Positions 30,589 through 40,384 are shown, numbered from the stretch's first letter. The stretch is DNA of 64,000 bases from Taudactylus pleione (GCA_031769625.1 JAUIMM010000188.1:12531501-12595500); one strand, 5' to 3'. The notes: generated by a model from the letters alone, not told the origin. A program made the numbers and translations.

Positions 30589-30668
30589 GTGAGTAATAAA
30601 CTAATTGACCCTTTAAGACCAACACACGTCTCTGTAAATGTTTTTACATAAAATTTCTCTTTGTTTAG
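30589..30668 (+). other. 80-bp spliceosomal intron in Harbinger transposase
   Basis: The donor is GTGAGTAA and the acceptor TTCTCTTTGTTTAG, with a pyrimidine-rich tract. Removing it joins GGCTACTGG to GGGGATTCCGGG in phase 0, giving the conserved G-Y-x-GDSGY block of the family. Without removal, the frame runs into an unrelated sequence and a stop at 30,649. Confidence 0.85.
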
Positions 30669-30819
30669 GGGATTCCGGGTACGGCTGTTTCTCCTGGCTG
30701 CTGACTCCGTTGTTGTTTCTAGTCACTGCTGAGCACAGGTATAATGATGCACATAAGGCCACTAGAGCTGTGATAGAAAGATTTTTTGGACTACTGAAAT
30801 CTCAGTTCTGCTGTCTGGA
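30669..30819 (+). pseudogene. Harbinger transposase, DDE domain, exon after intron
   Basis: It begins GDSGYGCFSWLLTPL and continues AEHRYNDAHKATRAVIERFF, where the Glu of VIERFFGLLKS is the third catalytic residue. CCLD precedes the solo LTR. Together with the previous exon all three acidic residues are kept, so this copy decayed fairly recently compared with its neighbours. Confidence 0.9.
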
Positions 30820-31583
30820 TGTTACAAGTCCAGTCCAGGACTTGTCTCCTGCCAGTATTTCTCCTGCTCCTGACAATGCTTCTAGGTTGCCGGTTGCTAG
30901 GAGACCTAGACGTCAGAGGATTTCACATGTTTCCTCCTAGTGTTGCCTGATTGGTAGCTGATCCTATTTGAACTTCCTGGACTGTCGCCGCCCTGTTGGC
31001 TATAGAGTTTTCATGTGGAACTCTTGGTTATGAAACTTGCTTTCTGTGCATCCAGACTTCCAGTTATAATCTGTACATGCTGTGAGTACTCTGCTCACCG
31101 GCTTCTAAGTGACCCAAGTTCCCCGGGTTCAAGCATCGCTGTCTACTAGGCCCTCCAGGCCATACAGCAATCCTGCTTCAACACCACGTTTCAAGCATCG
31201 CTGTCTACTAGGCCCTCCAGGCCATCCAGCACTCCTGTTTCTACACCACATTTAAAGCATTGCTATCTGCTAGGCCCTCCAGGCCATCCAGCATTTCTGC
31301 TTCTACACTACGTTTCAAGCATCGCTGTCTACTAGGCCTCCTTGCCATTCAACAACTGTAGTTTGGGCTGTAAGCCTACAGTATATTCTATTGACTGTCC
31401 TATTGTTTCAGCTCCTTACTGCACCATTGACATGTTGTTTTTGTATTGGCCCTCCAGGTCCACCATATCATTTATCAAGTAAACTGCCATGATTTTAATA
31501 TTCTGCTTGTGACTGTTCTTCGATGTGCCTCGTATCTCCAATACCTCCATCTCGGTCCTAGCAATTGCTAAAGGATCGTAACA
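30820..31583. mobile_element. Solo LTR of a Ty3/gypsy-like or ERV element
   Basis: It starts TGTTACAAGTCC and ends GATCGTAACA, a TG...CA element with short inverted ends TGTTAC/GTAACA. It is flanked by CTGGA on both sides (30,815-30,819 and 31,584-31,588). It has no coding sequence. Removing it restores continuity between CCLD and the LHSPSKISDIV block of the transposase. The length of 764 bp suits an LTR left after recombination between two LTRs. The superfamily cannot be told from the LTR alone. Confidence 0.85.
31129..31350. repeat. 62-bp tandem repeat inside the solo LTR, four copies
   Basis: The phrase CAAGCATCGCTGTCTACTAG followed by GCCCTCCAGGCCAT begins at 31,129, 31,191, about 31,253 and 31,315. 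The last copy is the most diverged. Confidence 0.88.
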
Positions 31584-31588
31584 CTGGA

Positions 31589-31835
31589 CAGCTCGGGTGG
31601 CATTTTGTTGCACAGTCCATCTAAAATTTCTGACATTGTGCTCAGCTGCTGTCTTTTACATAATCTGTGTTTGCAGCAAGGTGCAGACCATGATTATGTA
31701 GTAAACAGTCAGCAAGCAGAGGATTCTGTTGTATCAGGCAACAATATGACATCAGATAGTGGGAGGCAGGTAAGCCAGGAGCTCATTGAAGACCATCTTA
31801 TCAGTAAGTATGTGTTAGTTTTCATACAATATTAA
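31589..31835 (+). pseudogene. Harbinger transposase, C-terminal part
   Basis: LLHSPSKISDIVLSCCLLHN corresponds to the conserved Y-x-P-x-K-x-x-x-I-I-x-x-CC-x-LHN block after the third catalytic residue. It continues LCLQQGADHDYV and ends shortly after GRQVSQELIEDHLI. It lies directly after the solo LTR's target duplication. Confidence 0.82.
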
Positions 31836-32439
31836 CAATTATTACATGTTATTTCTGGTAATATATATCTGACATGTGGTTGGTATAACTAAAAACTTGA
31901 AACTTTACTACATATTTTATTTTTTGTAGTTTGTTATATTATTTTATATTTAAATAAAAATTGCAGAAAACCACTCAAATATCATACGTTATTTGTCCTA
32001 CTGTCACATATTTCCCAGTAGTCCTTAAACATGTTTAGTGTACATGTCTTTTTTTTTTTTTACCTTTGTTATGGGCTTAGAACTAAAAAATAACGCATAA
32101 AATTGTGTTATTTTTTGTTGAGCTCTGCATATTAATTTGTAAATACTACAAGATTCATGTGTGTTTGTGGGGAACCGAGTGAGGAGAAACCACATTATTG
32201 ACAGGAATTATCCACAACATAAATGAATCAATACAATGATGTGTTTTTTAAAAGTGTTCTCACTTATATTTTTTTTGCATTTTTCAAAAAATGTTTCCAT
32301 TGTACTCAGACAAATATCTTGGTGTAACCTTAATTATTGCTCCATACTTTAAGATTCAATGTCACAATAGGCAACAAAATCAATGTTCAACGTATAACCT
32401 TTTTATCACAACACAGCCACCCCACTGATGAGGCAGTCC
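31836..32439. other. AT-rich sequence after the Harbinger gene
   Basis: No gene is seen. It probably includes the 3' part of the Harbinger element, but no inverted copy of the left terminus was found. It contains a T12 run near 32,048. Confidence 0.4.
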
Positions 32440-32443
32440 AGGA

Positions 32444-32600
32444 CTGTGGACCTGATTCATTGCAGATCGCAATTGCAAAGATGTACGCAATCGGTTGATT
32501 GCTGGTTCTGCGCATGCATCGCAGTGCACGTGCGCGAACTAGCAATTGCAAACAGAATTGCGATTGCAGAGGCTACGTGGACCCAGAGCAGAGTGATTCC
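32444..32600. mobile_element. MITE fragment starting GACCTGATTCATTGCAG
   Basis: The start resembles the GGGCCTGATTCA termini. It is followed by GATCGCAATTGCAAAGATG, and by GCAATTGC-containing complements near 32,541 and 32,560. The far end is not visible. Confidence 0.45.
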
Positions 32601-33074
32601 GTACCACTACGCCAACCCCATTCTACTTACCGTGTCTGTTGAAGCACAAAATTAGGTGCTGGACATACTTTGGGAGGAATTATATAGACAAAGAAACCTT
32701 TATGGGAATCGGTATGGCCGGCGGTTCGATTCTCGGCAGCGGCAGCCCGACACTGGAACAGATCCCGGCAGCGGCAGCCTGACAGCGCTGGAAATCCCGA
32801 TCGTCGAAAGGTAAGTAATGACTAACCTAACTTGACCCCCCAACCCTAACCCTCCTTAGGGGTGCCTAACCCTAACCTCCCCCCCAAGTGCCTAATCCTA
32901 ACCCTCCCTGTAAGTGCCTAACCCCCCCCTTCCCCGGTGCCTAAACCTACGTCCCCCGGGGGCATGCCTAACCCTAAGTTCCCCCCCGGGGGTGCCTAAC
33001 CCTAACCCTCCCTCCCCCTAGCCTAACCCTCCCAGGGGGTTCCTAACCCTAAGTCCCCCCTGGGTGCGCTAAAC

Positions 33075-34034
33075 CATACTTGCCTACTTTTGAAAAAGCA
33101 TTTCAGGGAGATTGTGAAAGCAGCACCTATGAGCGCGTGTTACAGTGGGCGTGTACTGATAAATCTGAGAGGCGTGTCCTAAACCTGACTTACATCCAAA
33201 TGTAAACCAGCCCAAAAGCAGTCAGTAAGATCTGTTTGTTTATGAAAACACACTAATACTTTTCAGAAATTCATAGGGATCATTGGGCCTGATTCAGAGC
33301 CGGACGCTCTGACCAGAGCGCTCGCTCTGAATCAGGGCCCACCTCCATAAATATGGAGCGTCCTCCTGGACGCTCGTATAGCTGTGGGTCACCACCCACA
33401 GCATATACGAGCATGCAGGATGATGGTCGCGATGGTCTTGACCATCGCGACCATCGCCACTGCGAGCATAAGCCTGCGGTTGAGTTTTTCAACCGCAGGG
33501 CCAGGAGTCATTTTGGCTCTATCAGAGCCAAAATCACTCCCACTGACATCACTAGTGATGTCAGTGGGGCCGGCTTCTGACGGTAGGTGTTCCCTTGGGA
33601 ACGCCTCCGTCTCGCAGGCACGCACCCGGCATGCCCACCAAAGGGGGCGTGCTGTCAATCAACATCGACAGCACGCCCCCTTTGATCAGACACTACGAGC
33701 GAAGGAAAGTCCTTCGCTCATCGCGTCTCGCGCATGCGCATGACGGAGCTCCCTCCGTCGTGCGCATGCGCAGTGCAGACCATCGACCCACTTGCGAGCG
33801 GACAGCCGCTCGCGAGTGGGTCTGAATCAGACCCATTGTGTCTTATAATAACCAATGCAAGGAAATGACACTAATGATCCCATTTGAATGTATATATCTC
33901 TGTTTTTTAATATAACAGCTTCATAATGGGGGTAAGGATGAAATGAGGGAGATTGCTAGACTCTTCAGGGAGACAGGGTGATTGCTACTATTTCAGGGAG
34001 TCTCCCTGACAATGAGGGAGAGTTGGCAAGTATG
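33075..34034. mobile_element. hAT MITE, CATACTTGCC termini
   Basis: The ends are CATACTTGCC and GGCAAGTATG, exact inverted repeats. Flanks are CGCTAAAC (33,067-33,074) and CGCTAAAC (34,035-34,042), a perfect 8-bp duplication. The ends continue with GGGAGATT and AGGGAGAGTT, as in a widespread amphibian/fish hAT group. A Harbinger MITE sits inside. Confidence 0.92.
33285..33834 (+). mobile_element. Hairpin-chain Harbinger MITE (subfamily 1), complete
   Basis: GGGCCTGATTCAGAGCCG to CTGAATCAGACCC, 550 bp, flanked by ATT on both sides. Stems include the perfect 16-bp GATGGTCGCGATGGTC pair (33,423-33,456), CTGCGGTTGA/TCAACCGCAG replacing the third stem, ATTTTGGCTCT/AGAGCCAAAAT, ACTGACATCACTAGTGAT, GAGCGAAGGA/TCCTTCGCTC (33,697-33,719) and a GCATGCGCATGACGGAG pair. 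Confidence 0.92.
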
Positions 34035-34607
34035 CGCTAAACCTAACCCTCCCCCCCCCCCCGAGGCTGTCCACTCATGGCACCCGGCATCCTTTCGATC
34101 GGGATGCCGGGCACCGGTCTCCCGGCGTCGGTGAAATGAGCGGCGTCTACATCTAGACGCTGGGCATTTCACCCTCGCCGGGATATGACAGTCGGGAAGC
34201 CGTCTGTCGGTATAATGTCAGCCGGCTTCCCGATTGCATACCCTTTTTTGGGCTTGAAAACATCATATGTAGCATAAGTACGGGTACACCAATCCCATTC
34301 TACACATTTCATCTAGAAGAGAAACATTTCCATCTGATGGAAGCACATATAAAGTGCGGGGTACATAAAAGATACCTTTCAAAGTTTTACCACGCACCAT
34401 ATAATTGTAAGTTAGGTGCGTTGGAAATGAGTAAAGTTTCCTGGAAACGAGTAAAATTACACAGAAGTGTACAGATTTGTAAAATAATCCTTATGAAGAC
34501 ACCCGTACTCTAATATCAGTACTACACATGTGGTGTTATTATCTCATTTTTCCCACATTTTACGAAGGAACCTCAAGTACTGTATATGAGGATCAACTAA
34601 AAACAAA

Positions 34608-35198
34608 GGGCCTGATTCAAACCCGTTCGCTAGATGCGGACGCTCGCTCCCAGCGTATGCAAATTCGGCTAAGTGACGGCAAAGCAGGCGATTGAACGGC
34701 AAGGAATAAGCACGCCCACTATGTCTTGGCGTGCGATCACCTTGTGTATGCAGATGCCCATCAGTCTGTCTTAAGACGCCCAATTGCGCACGTTATATCC
34801 AGGTACATCGGGTACCATTGGATACGATTGCAGCACTTGTGGCAGACCATACCCTACCGCAAGCACTGCGAGCACTTCAGTGTAAAAACCAGCCAGGTGA
34901 CGTGTCCTATGATGCTGCCTGTTAATTATGCACACCTCTGAAACGGCGTTAAGATTCTCAGGCACGCCTGCGTTCGCACCTCCACTCCCCCTTTTCCAGT
35001 GGCCTGCACCTGTTACCACCCACAAACAGCCCCTCCTGTCACTCATTCAGCTGGGCTGTCTATGCTGGGCGAGCGAGCGCTTCCCGATCGCTCTAACTAG
35101 TTCGCGCACGCACATTACGATGCATACGCATGCGCACATTACAAAACATTGCTCGCTCCGAGCAATCGCTTCCTAGCGAACGGGTCTGAATCAGGCCC
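34608..35198 (-). mobile_element. Harbinger MITE (subfamily 2), GGGCCTGATTCA termini
   Basis: GGGCCTGATTCAAACCCG to GGGTCTGAATCAGGCCC, 591 bp, flanked by AAA on both sides. The interior lacks the hairpin chain. It matches the copies at 39,804 and 58,700 in reverse (ACCTGTTACCACCCACAAAC and TGTCACTCATTCA correspond to their complements). Confidence 0.85.
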
Positions 35199-35387
35199 AA
35201 AAAGTTTGGTACTAAAAGATAAAAGTATTCTTTCAAAATTACTCCCTCACTCCCTTTGTGGAACCAAAGGCAGCACCATCACATCTTATCCATTTACTTA
35301 GTTCAACCAAATGATATGAATATTGTATTAATTTTTGTACTTATGTATTTTGAGATCACCGATTTCTTCTAATGTGGACTGCTATAC
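35199..35387. other. Unassigned sequence
   Basis: No gene or repeat is recognised. Confidence 0.4.
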
Positions 35388-35549
35388 CAGGGGCGTAACA
35401 AAGTATTTGAAGACCCCCTAGCAAAAGTTTGTAAGGGCCCTTATGTACCACCCAATGGTAAAAAATGTATATAACATGTAACTTTGACAAGGAAGCTCTG
35501 GGCCCCATATCAGCTGCACCCCCTTGTACCTATGCTAGTTACGCCCATG
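35388..35549. mobile_element. hAT MITE, CAGGGGCGTAAC termini
   Basis: It starts CAGGGGCGTAAC and ends GTTACGCCCATG. Flanks TGCTATAC and TGTTACAC agree at 6 of 8 positions, consistent with a decayed 8-bp duplication. Confidence 0.7.
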
Positions 35550-35749
35550 TGTTACACTTAGATCATACCATAGGTTACCTAGCATTATATGTACAGTATA
35601 TCAAATTATCTCTGACGCTGTGCTATCTCACTGACCAAATATGTCCAGCTGTGACATAAAGTCTGTCATGATAACGGACTAGTAAAATGTTTTTTGTTTT
35701 ATGATATATAGATGTCTTTTATAAATACAGTATACATAAATTGTGTCAT

Positions 35750-35839
35750 TACTTTCTTGAAAAGTTATACCATATAAGTGTGAAGCCACTAAAAGCAGTG
35801 CTTAACAGATATGGATATGTGAACACACAAATTGACTTA
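35750..35839 (+). repeat. Penelope-type leader arm, first piece
   Basis: TATGGATATGTGAACACACA plus AATTGACTTA match 10,055-10,077. The continuation lies at 38,290, after several insertions. Confidence 0.65.
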
Positions 35840-36758
35840 GGGCTCTATTTACTGCAATTCGCATTTGTAATGCAGATTGTAGTGTGATATTACCGAGTGA
35901 ACTCGCATTGCGAATTCAGGCAATATCACAGGGATTTACTACAAATCCCTTGCAGGGAAAGAGCTTGCGAGAAAGCTCTGTCCCTGCGAATCCCCTCTGC
36001 ACACTAGTCACGGTATTTTTGCAAAAAATACTGTGACAAGTGCCCCGCGCACGTGCCGACCGGCCGCCACTGCTACTCCCCCCGGTGCTAAGCCCCACCC
36101 AGCCACCGTCGCCAAGCCCCGCCCCCGCGATCATGATCGTGGACCCCCCGCGACCCCCCCCTCTCCCTTAATTACACTTACCTGCATGATCCGGGCTTCG
36201 GTGATGTCCTCCGGTCAGCTGACATCCCATACTGCACTGGGACTTTGTCGGGCCGCAGTGCAGCATGGGAGACCAGGTGACTGGAGGGAGGACATCATCG
36301 GAGCCCCGGACTCCTGTCCCTGGAGTCAGGTAAGTTTGTTTTTTCTTTTACTTTTTTTTGGCAGTGATCGGCGTGTGGTCTGTTTAGACCACACAGCTGA
36401 TCACTGGGGCCGGCTCCGGGCTCTGCTCTCCCCGTTATAGTGGAACAGGAGTCCGGTAACCGGGGGAAACCCTGGATAACGCCACCTCCAGGTGGCGTTA
36501 TTATCACAGGGCTTCCCCCGGTATTTTTTACAATTTATTTTTAGTAACTTTGGTCGGATCACATTTCCCATTACAATTATGGGAAATGCGATCTGCTTAC
36601 TAAAAATAAGTGATACTTAGGGGTTGGAGTAGAATTTTACGAATTCTACTCCAATTGCCCTTTAGTAACTGTAGGTGATACTAAAATAATGTGAAAAGGG
36701 TGTGAAAACACCCTTTTTCACTTTATTTTAGTAAAAATAATGTTAATAAATAGAGCCC
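35840..36758 (+). mobile_element. Hairpin-chain MITE, family GGGCTCTATTTA, long form
   Basis: GGGCTCTATTTACTGCAA to TAATAAATAGAGCCC, 919 bp. Stems: AATTCGCATTTGTAATGC-region pairs, GTGATATTACC/GGCAATATCAC (35,883-35,931), AGGGATTTACTACAAATCCC, AGAGCTTGCGAGAAAGCTCT, GTGGTCTGTTTAGACCAC (36,373-36,391), GGTGGCGTTAT pairs near 36,480, CATTTCCC/GGGAAATG near 36,562-36,590, and GTGAAAAGGG/CCCTTTTTCAC. Flanks TTA and TAA differ by one base. The related leader copy at 10,068-10,080 shows the empty site GACTTAATAATT. Confidence 0.82.
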
Positions 36759-37542
36759 TAAATAATTTAACAAATTAACTAAACTAAACTAATAAGTAAA
36801 AAAAACAGTGTGGGATTTAGCACCAGTCGTGCTACCCTGCACCATTGATCACCGTCCCACTGGATACTTCTTACTATTCATCTCAGGTACTCTATTCGTT
36901 TCTCCTGTTCTCTCACCGGCTGCGATTGAGGCTTTCTTCCTGCAATGCTTCGCAACAGGTTTTAGCCCTTAGTCCAGTGCTGGCAGCAGAAACAGGTCTT
37001 TTGTTTCTTCACTGTGCCGTTGCACGGGACTCTCATTCCCAGTCTGATGCTTTTGCAAGACTGGAAACAGCAGATCCCAGTGCGTGTAAATACACAGTCT
37101 GTATTTCTGTAATTTTACATGTTTTCCTCCCTAAAAAGTCCATCTCAACCTTATGTACCTGATATTGTGCATAGCTTTGTATTTCCAGTCATTTGAGGGA
37201 CTCCTCAATTAACTATATTTACATTACATATAATTTGGCCTAACCGACTAGTCATAGTGCTGTGGAATTTCCAACGCTAAATGCATGACTGTATGTGATA
37301 TTATCATCTAATTTACCAATTTTTACAGGGATTGAATTATATTCCCGTTAGGGATGATTTATATGGATATGTTGTTGTATATGTCTTCTGAGTTTATTTG
37401 AATGCCTACATGGTGTTAAGAGGCAATTATTCTAATAGTTTTGTATTAAAAGTTATGTTTTAAATTACATCATTATTCAATTTCAAGAGTGCTCACATAA
37501 CAGAGTTTCTTATTCTTCCTAATTGTATACAGTAATTTACAT
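36759..37542. other. Unassigned insertion in the leader-type repeat
   Basis: After TAAATAATTTAACAAATTA the match to the leader copy is lost until 38,290. This stretch shows no gene and no clear terminus. Confidence 0.4.
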
Positions 37543-38117
37543 CTGGAGCCGTAACTAATCTTTTTGGTGCCCTGTGCCAGAAAGAGCTTTGGTGCCCCCT
37601 CCCTTCATTTTTCAAATAGGGACACAAGATAGTGCACCTGAGAAAGGGCCATGGTCTCATGAGGAAGGGCCAGGGAAGAGATAGGAGAGGCCAGGAGATG
37701 CTGGGGATAAATAGGGGCATAATATACTGCACCTGAGAGAGGGCCATGGCCTCATGGGGAAGGGCCAGGGAAGAGATAGGGGAGGCCAGGAGATGCTGGG
37801 GATAAATAAGGGCATAATATACTGCACCTGAGAGAGGGCCATGGCCTCATGGGGAAGGGCCAGGGAAGAGATAGGGGAGGCCAGGAGATGCTGGGGATAA
37901 ATAGGGGCATAATATACTGCACCTGAGAGAGGGCTATGTCCTCATGGGGAAGGGCCAGGGAAGAGATAGGGGAGGCCAGGAGATGCTGGGGATAAAAGAA
38001 GAGGAAGCTACAAGTGAGATTGATAACAGACAGGAAAATTGACAGGCCCAAACAGCGCCCCCTGCCCTGCAGTGCCCTGTGCCATGGCACTGGTCACACC
38101 ACCCTAATTACAGTCCT
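37543..38117. mobile_element. hAT MITE, GGAGCCGTAAC termini, with internal array
   Basis: CTGGAGCCGTAACTAATC to CCTAATTACAGTCCTG. The terminal parts (TTTTGGTGCCCTGTGCCAGA, CAAACAGCGCCCCCTGCCCT) match the elements at 46,363 and 48,655. This copy differs by carrying four 95-bp units. No exact flanking duplication was found. Confidence 0.78.
37634..38000. repeat. 95-bp tandem array, four units
   Basis: GCACCTGAGA-type starts lie at 37,634, 37,729, 37,824 and 37,919, exactly 95 bp apart. Each unit contains GGGCCATGGCCTCATGGGGA and GGCCAGGAGATGCTGGGGAT. The two middle units are nearly identical. Related hAT MITEs have a single unit. Confidence 0.93.
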
Positions 38118-38289
38118 GAAAACAACTGTAGTGAGCACAACCACTATCTTTCAATTGTCTAGGCATAGCACTACATACCAAAAACAGTGGTTGTTTACCT
38201 TCAAATATATTTATATTAAATTAGTGTACATTGGCCTGTGCGACGATTCTCACCTTTTCCCATTCCCCTATTTCTACAATTTAACATTT
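38118..38289. other. Unassigned sequence
   Basis: No gene is recognised. Confidence 0.35.
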
Positions 38290-38705
38290 TTACCCACAGT
38301 TTAAAGCTCTACAAGGGACCTTGTGTATATTCAATATTTGTACTCTAATTAGGATCCCTTCCAACTTGACAGATTTTTGTCCCTGATTATTACTATATGT
38401 TTTTTTTTATACATTCTAACGAAGGTGATTTATCTTATTATAAATATTAAACGTTAAGTTTTAAATTCTTAATGCTACAAACAATTTTTTTTTTTTTTTA
38501 GAGTTCCCCCCAAAAAAGAGTCTTCCTTTTTTCTCCCATTGTATACAGTCTACAAACCACTGGCTCTGGGTGCACCACAAACTTATTTACATTTTGAAAT
38601 CTCACAAATGTTGGTAAATGACATATAAATTCTATTTATATCTTTAAACATTGTAGATCCTGTGTGGAATCATCCCGATTACCCTTTTCCTCTTTATATG
38701 ACTAC
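38290..38705 (+). repeat. Penelope-type leader arm, second piece
   Basis: TTTAAAGCTCTACAAGGGAC, ACATTCTAACGAAGGTGATT and CAGTCTACAAACCACTGGCT match 10,100-10,440. It ends at TTTATATGACT, where a LINE fragment begins. Confidence 0.75.
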
Positions 38706-39130
38706 TGAAATAGGAAGCAAAGATTCTCTGCATTGATAGAGCCGATTGGTTGGGTGTAGGAGGGGTAAGAAGTGATTTAAATGTATTAAAGAGTCACTTT
38801 GGGGTTAGAAGCCAGAGCAGAGATGACAGATTGGAAATACGGTTGTTTGGCAGTGTCCAGAATATTTCGATAGGAGTGATTGATAGCCTTATATGTGAGG
38901 AAGTTATGCTGAGTACGTGTTTTTTGCCACTGACGTTCTACTTTACGTGAGAGTTTTGGTAGGTGTCTCGTTACTTTAGAATGCCATGGTTGATATCTAA
39001 GTCTACTATGGAGAAGGGTGGCTGGAGCCAGTTCATCAAGGGCTTTTTCTAGAGTTTGGTTAAGGTGTGGCACAGCAATCTCAATACACATAGAAAATTG
39101 TAAACCCCATATGAGGTGCTCATTTATATT
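38706..39130 (-). pseudogene. L2/Rex-like LINE, region before reverse transcriptase
   Basis: The minus-strand frame 39,091-38,786 contains ALDELAPATLLHSRLRYQPW and KVERQWQKTRTQHNFLTYK, then AKQPYFQSVISALASNPK. This matches the linker between endonuclease and reverse transcriptase in L2, Rex and CR1 LINEs (LLD-x-LAP...W...R-x-LER-x-W-x-x-T...Y...K-x-x-Y). Beyond 38,786 a frameshifted FKSLLTPPTPNQSAL continues the match (TFN-x-LL-x-PP). It may belong to the same family as 7,745-8,790, which covers the adjacent part of the protein. Confidence 0.78.
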
Positions 39131-39185
39131 TGGGTCCAGTTGTGTTAGTGTTTAGACTACAGTGATCTAAGGATGATAACGTACT

Positions 39186-39310
39186 AAGGGGAAGATGTAC
39201 TAAGCCTTGGGGAGAGATAAAGTGGAGAGAGATAGATTACCAACCAATCAGCTCCTAATTGTCACCAAGCAGTGTTTCAAAAATGACAGTTAGGAGCTGA
39301 TTGGTTAGTA
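39186..39310. mobile_element. MITE fragment, GGGGAAGATGTACTAAGCCTTGG end
   Basis: GGGGAAGATGTACTAAGCC, GAGAGATAAAGTGGAGAGAG, and the pair ACCAACCAATCAGCTCCTAA / TTAGGAGCTGATTGGTTAGT are typical of the family also present at 41,034 and 42,429. A hAT-like sequence at 39,311 cuts its right end. Confidence 0.7.
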
Positions 39311-39803
39311 CCAGTGGCGTAACTACCATAGGTGCAGAGGGTGCGGCTGCTATGGGACCCGGCCCTCCTCCTGCATCTACAGTGCAATGCCACGGAATGC
39401 TCCAAAGTTCTGATTTGTATCCCTATCTCCCACTTAATGGAGGAATCAAGTCCCAGCTGACCTTTCGACCTGAGAAGAAGATGGAGAGGTGGAACAAGGC
39501 AGGAGATCTTTCGCCTCGGGCAGCGTCAGAGAGAGCTGTCCAGCCAGGGGGTCCTGGAAAAGAGAGCCAATAAAAGCTATAAAAACTAGTATCAGATCTG
39601 TAGTCCTTTGAGCAATGCACCATCTAAAATTGCTAACGCATAGATAAAACAGATAGCAGCTGAGGCCAGAATGACTTTAAATTAGGCTGTGCATTCTATT
39701 AGATCCATCCAAAGCTAAATAGCCCCTCTCTGTGGAAACAAGAAGAGCATTGTAATCAGAGCAATATGACAGCTTGAGTCACTGAGGCAAAGGTAGTGAT
39801 TAA
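39311..39803. mobile_element. hAT-like fragment starting CAGTGGCGTAACTACC
   Basis: The start matches the hAT termini at 41,838 and 35,388 (CAGTGGCGTAAC). Related internal GGTGCGGCTGCTATGGGAC also occurs at 41,863. The end is not found; the part after about 39,600 is unassigned. Confidence 0.55.
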
Positions 39804-40381
39804 GGGCCTGATTCAGAGCCGCTCGTAAGCGGCCACTCGTTCGCTCCGAGCGATGTTTGCCCAACTGCGCATGCGTACGGATCGTCAGTGCGGTCGAAAT
39901 TCATGTGCTCACAAAATAGCGAATGCCTGATAATTTGAGTGACAGAATGAGGCGTATGTGGGTGGTAACAGGGGAAGGTGCTTGAAAATGGGGAGTGGAG
40001 ATCCGAATGCAGGCGTGCTTAAAGGTCAAAACGGGCGTTTTATGGGTGTGCATAATTAATACAGCAGCGTCATTGACCACGTCACTGGGTTATTTTTTAG
40101 CCAGAACTGCTCACAAGATTGTGGTAGGAAAAACCAACCACAAGAATAGCGAGCAGCTCATACGCTGGTCGATGTACTCGATTAATCTAATAAATAGCGG
40201 ACATGACGTAGGATGTGAGCGGCCAGGGGGCGTATTTTTTCAAAAAATGACCGCAAGTTTTGTTCGCTCGTTCAGACCTAGAGGCGTGAACAGACCGCAA
40301 AGAGTGAACGGTTAATTTGAATAGCCACCCCTATTTTCTGGACGAGCGAGCGCTAATTGCGTCCGGCTCTGAATCAGGCCC
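39804..40381 (+). mobile_element. Harbinger MITE (subfamily 2), complete
   Basis: GGGCCTGATTCAGAGCCG to CTGAATCAGGCCC, 578 bp, flanked by TAA on both sides (39,801-39,803 and 40,382-40,384), a preferred PIF/Harbinger target. It is close to the copy at 58,700 over its length, including GAGTGACAGAATGAGGCG and GAATAGCGAGCAG. Confidence 0.9.
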
Positions 40382-40384
40382 TAA

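Larger units (their letters stand above)
29419..31835 (+). mobile_element. PIF/Harbinger transposon with transposase gene
   Basis: The left end GGGTAAATTTACTAAGCTCC resembles Harbinger-type termini. A transposase gene with all three DDE blocks follows, then C-terminal coding at 31,589-31,835. A solo LTR (30,820-31,583) is inserted in the last coding part. The right terminus was not identified, nor the Myb-like second gene that such elements usually carry. Confidence 0.75.
32706..34242. mobile_element. CCTAACCC-rich MITE, split by a hAT element
   Basis: The left arm contains TCGGTATGGCCGGCGG and CCCGATCGTCG. The core has many CCTAACCCTAACC units with C runs (32,820-33,066 and 34,043-34,065). 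The right arm has hairpins GGCATCC...GGGATGCC and GCGTCTACATCTAGACGC, and ends GGCTTCCCGATTGCATACC. A hAT element at 33,075-34,034 interrupts the core. Confidence 0.7.
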
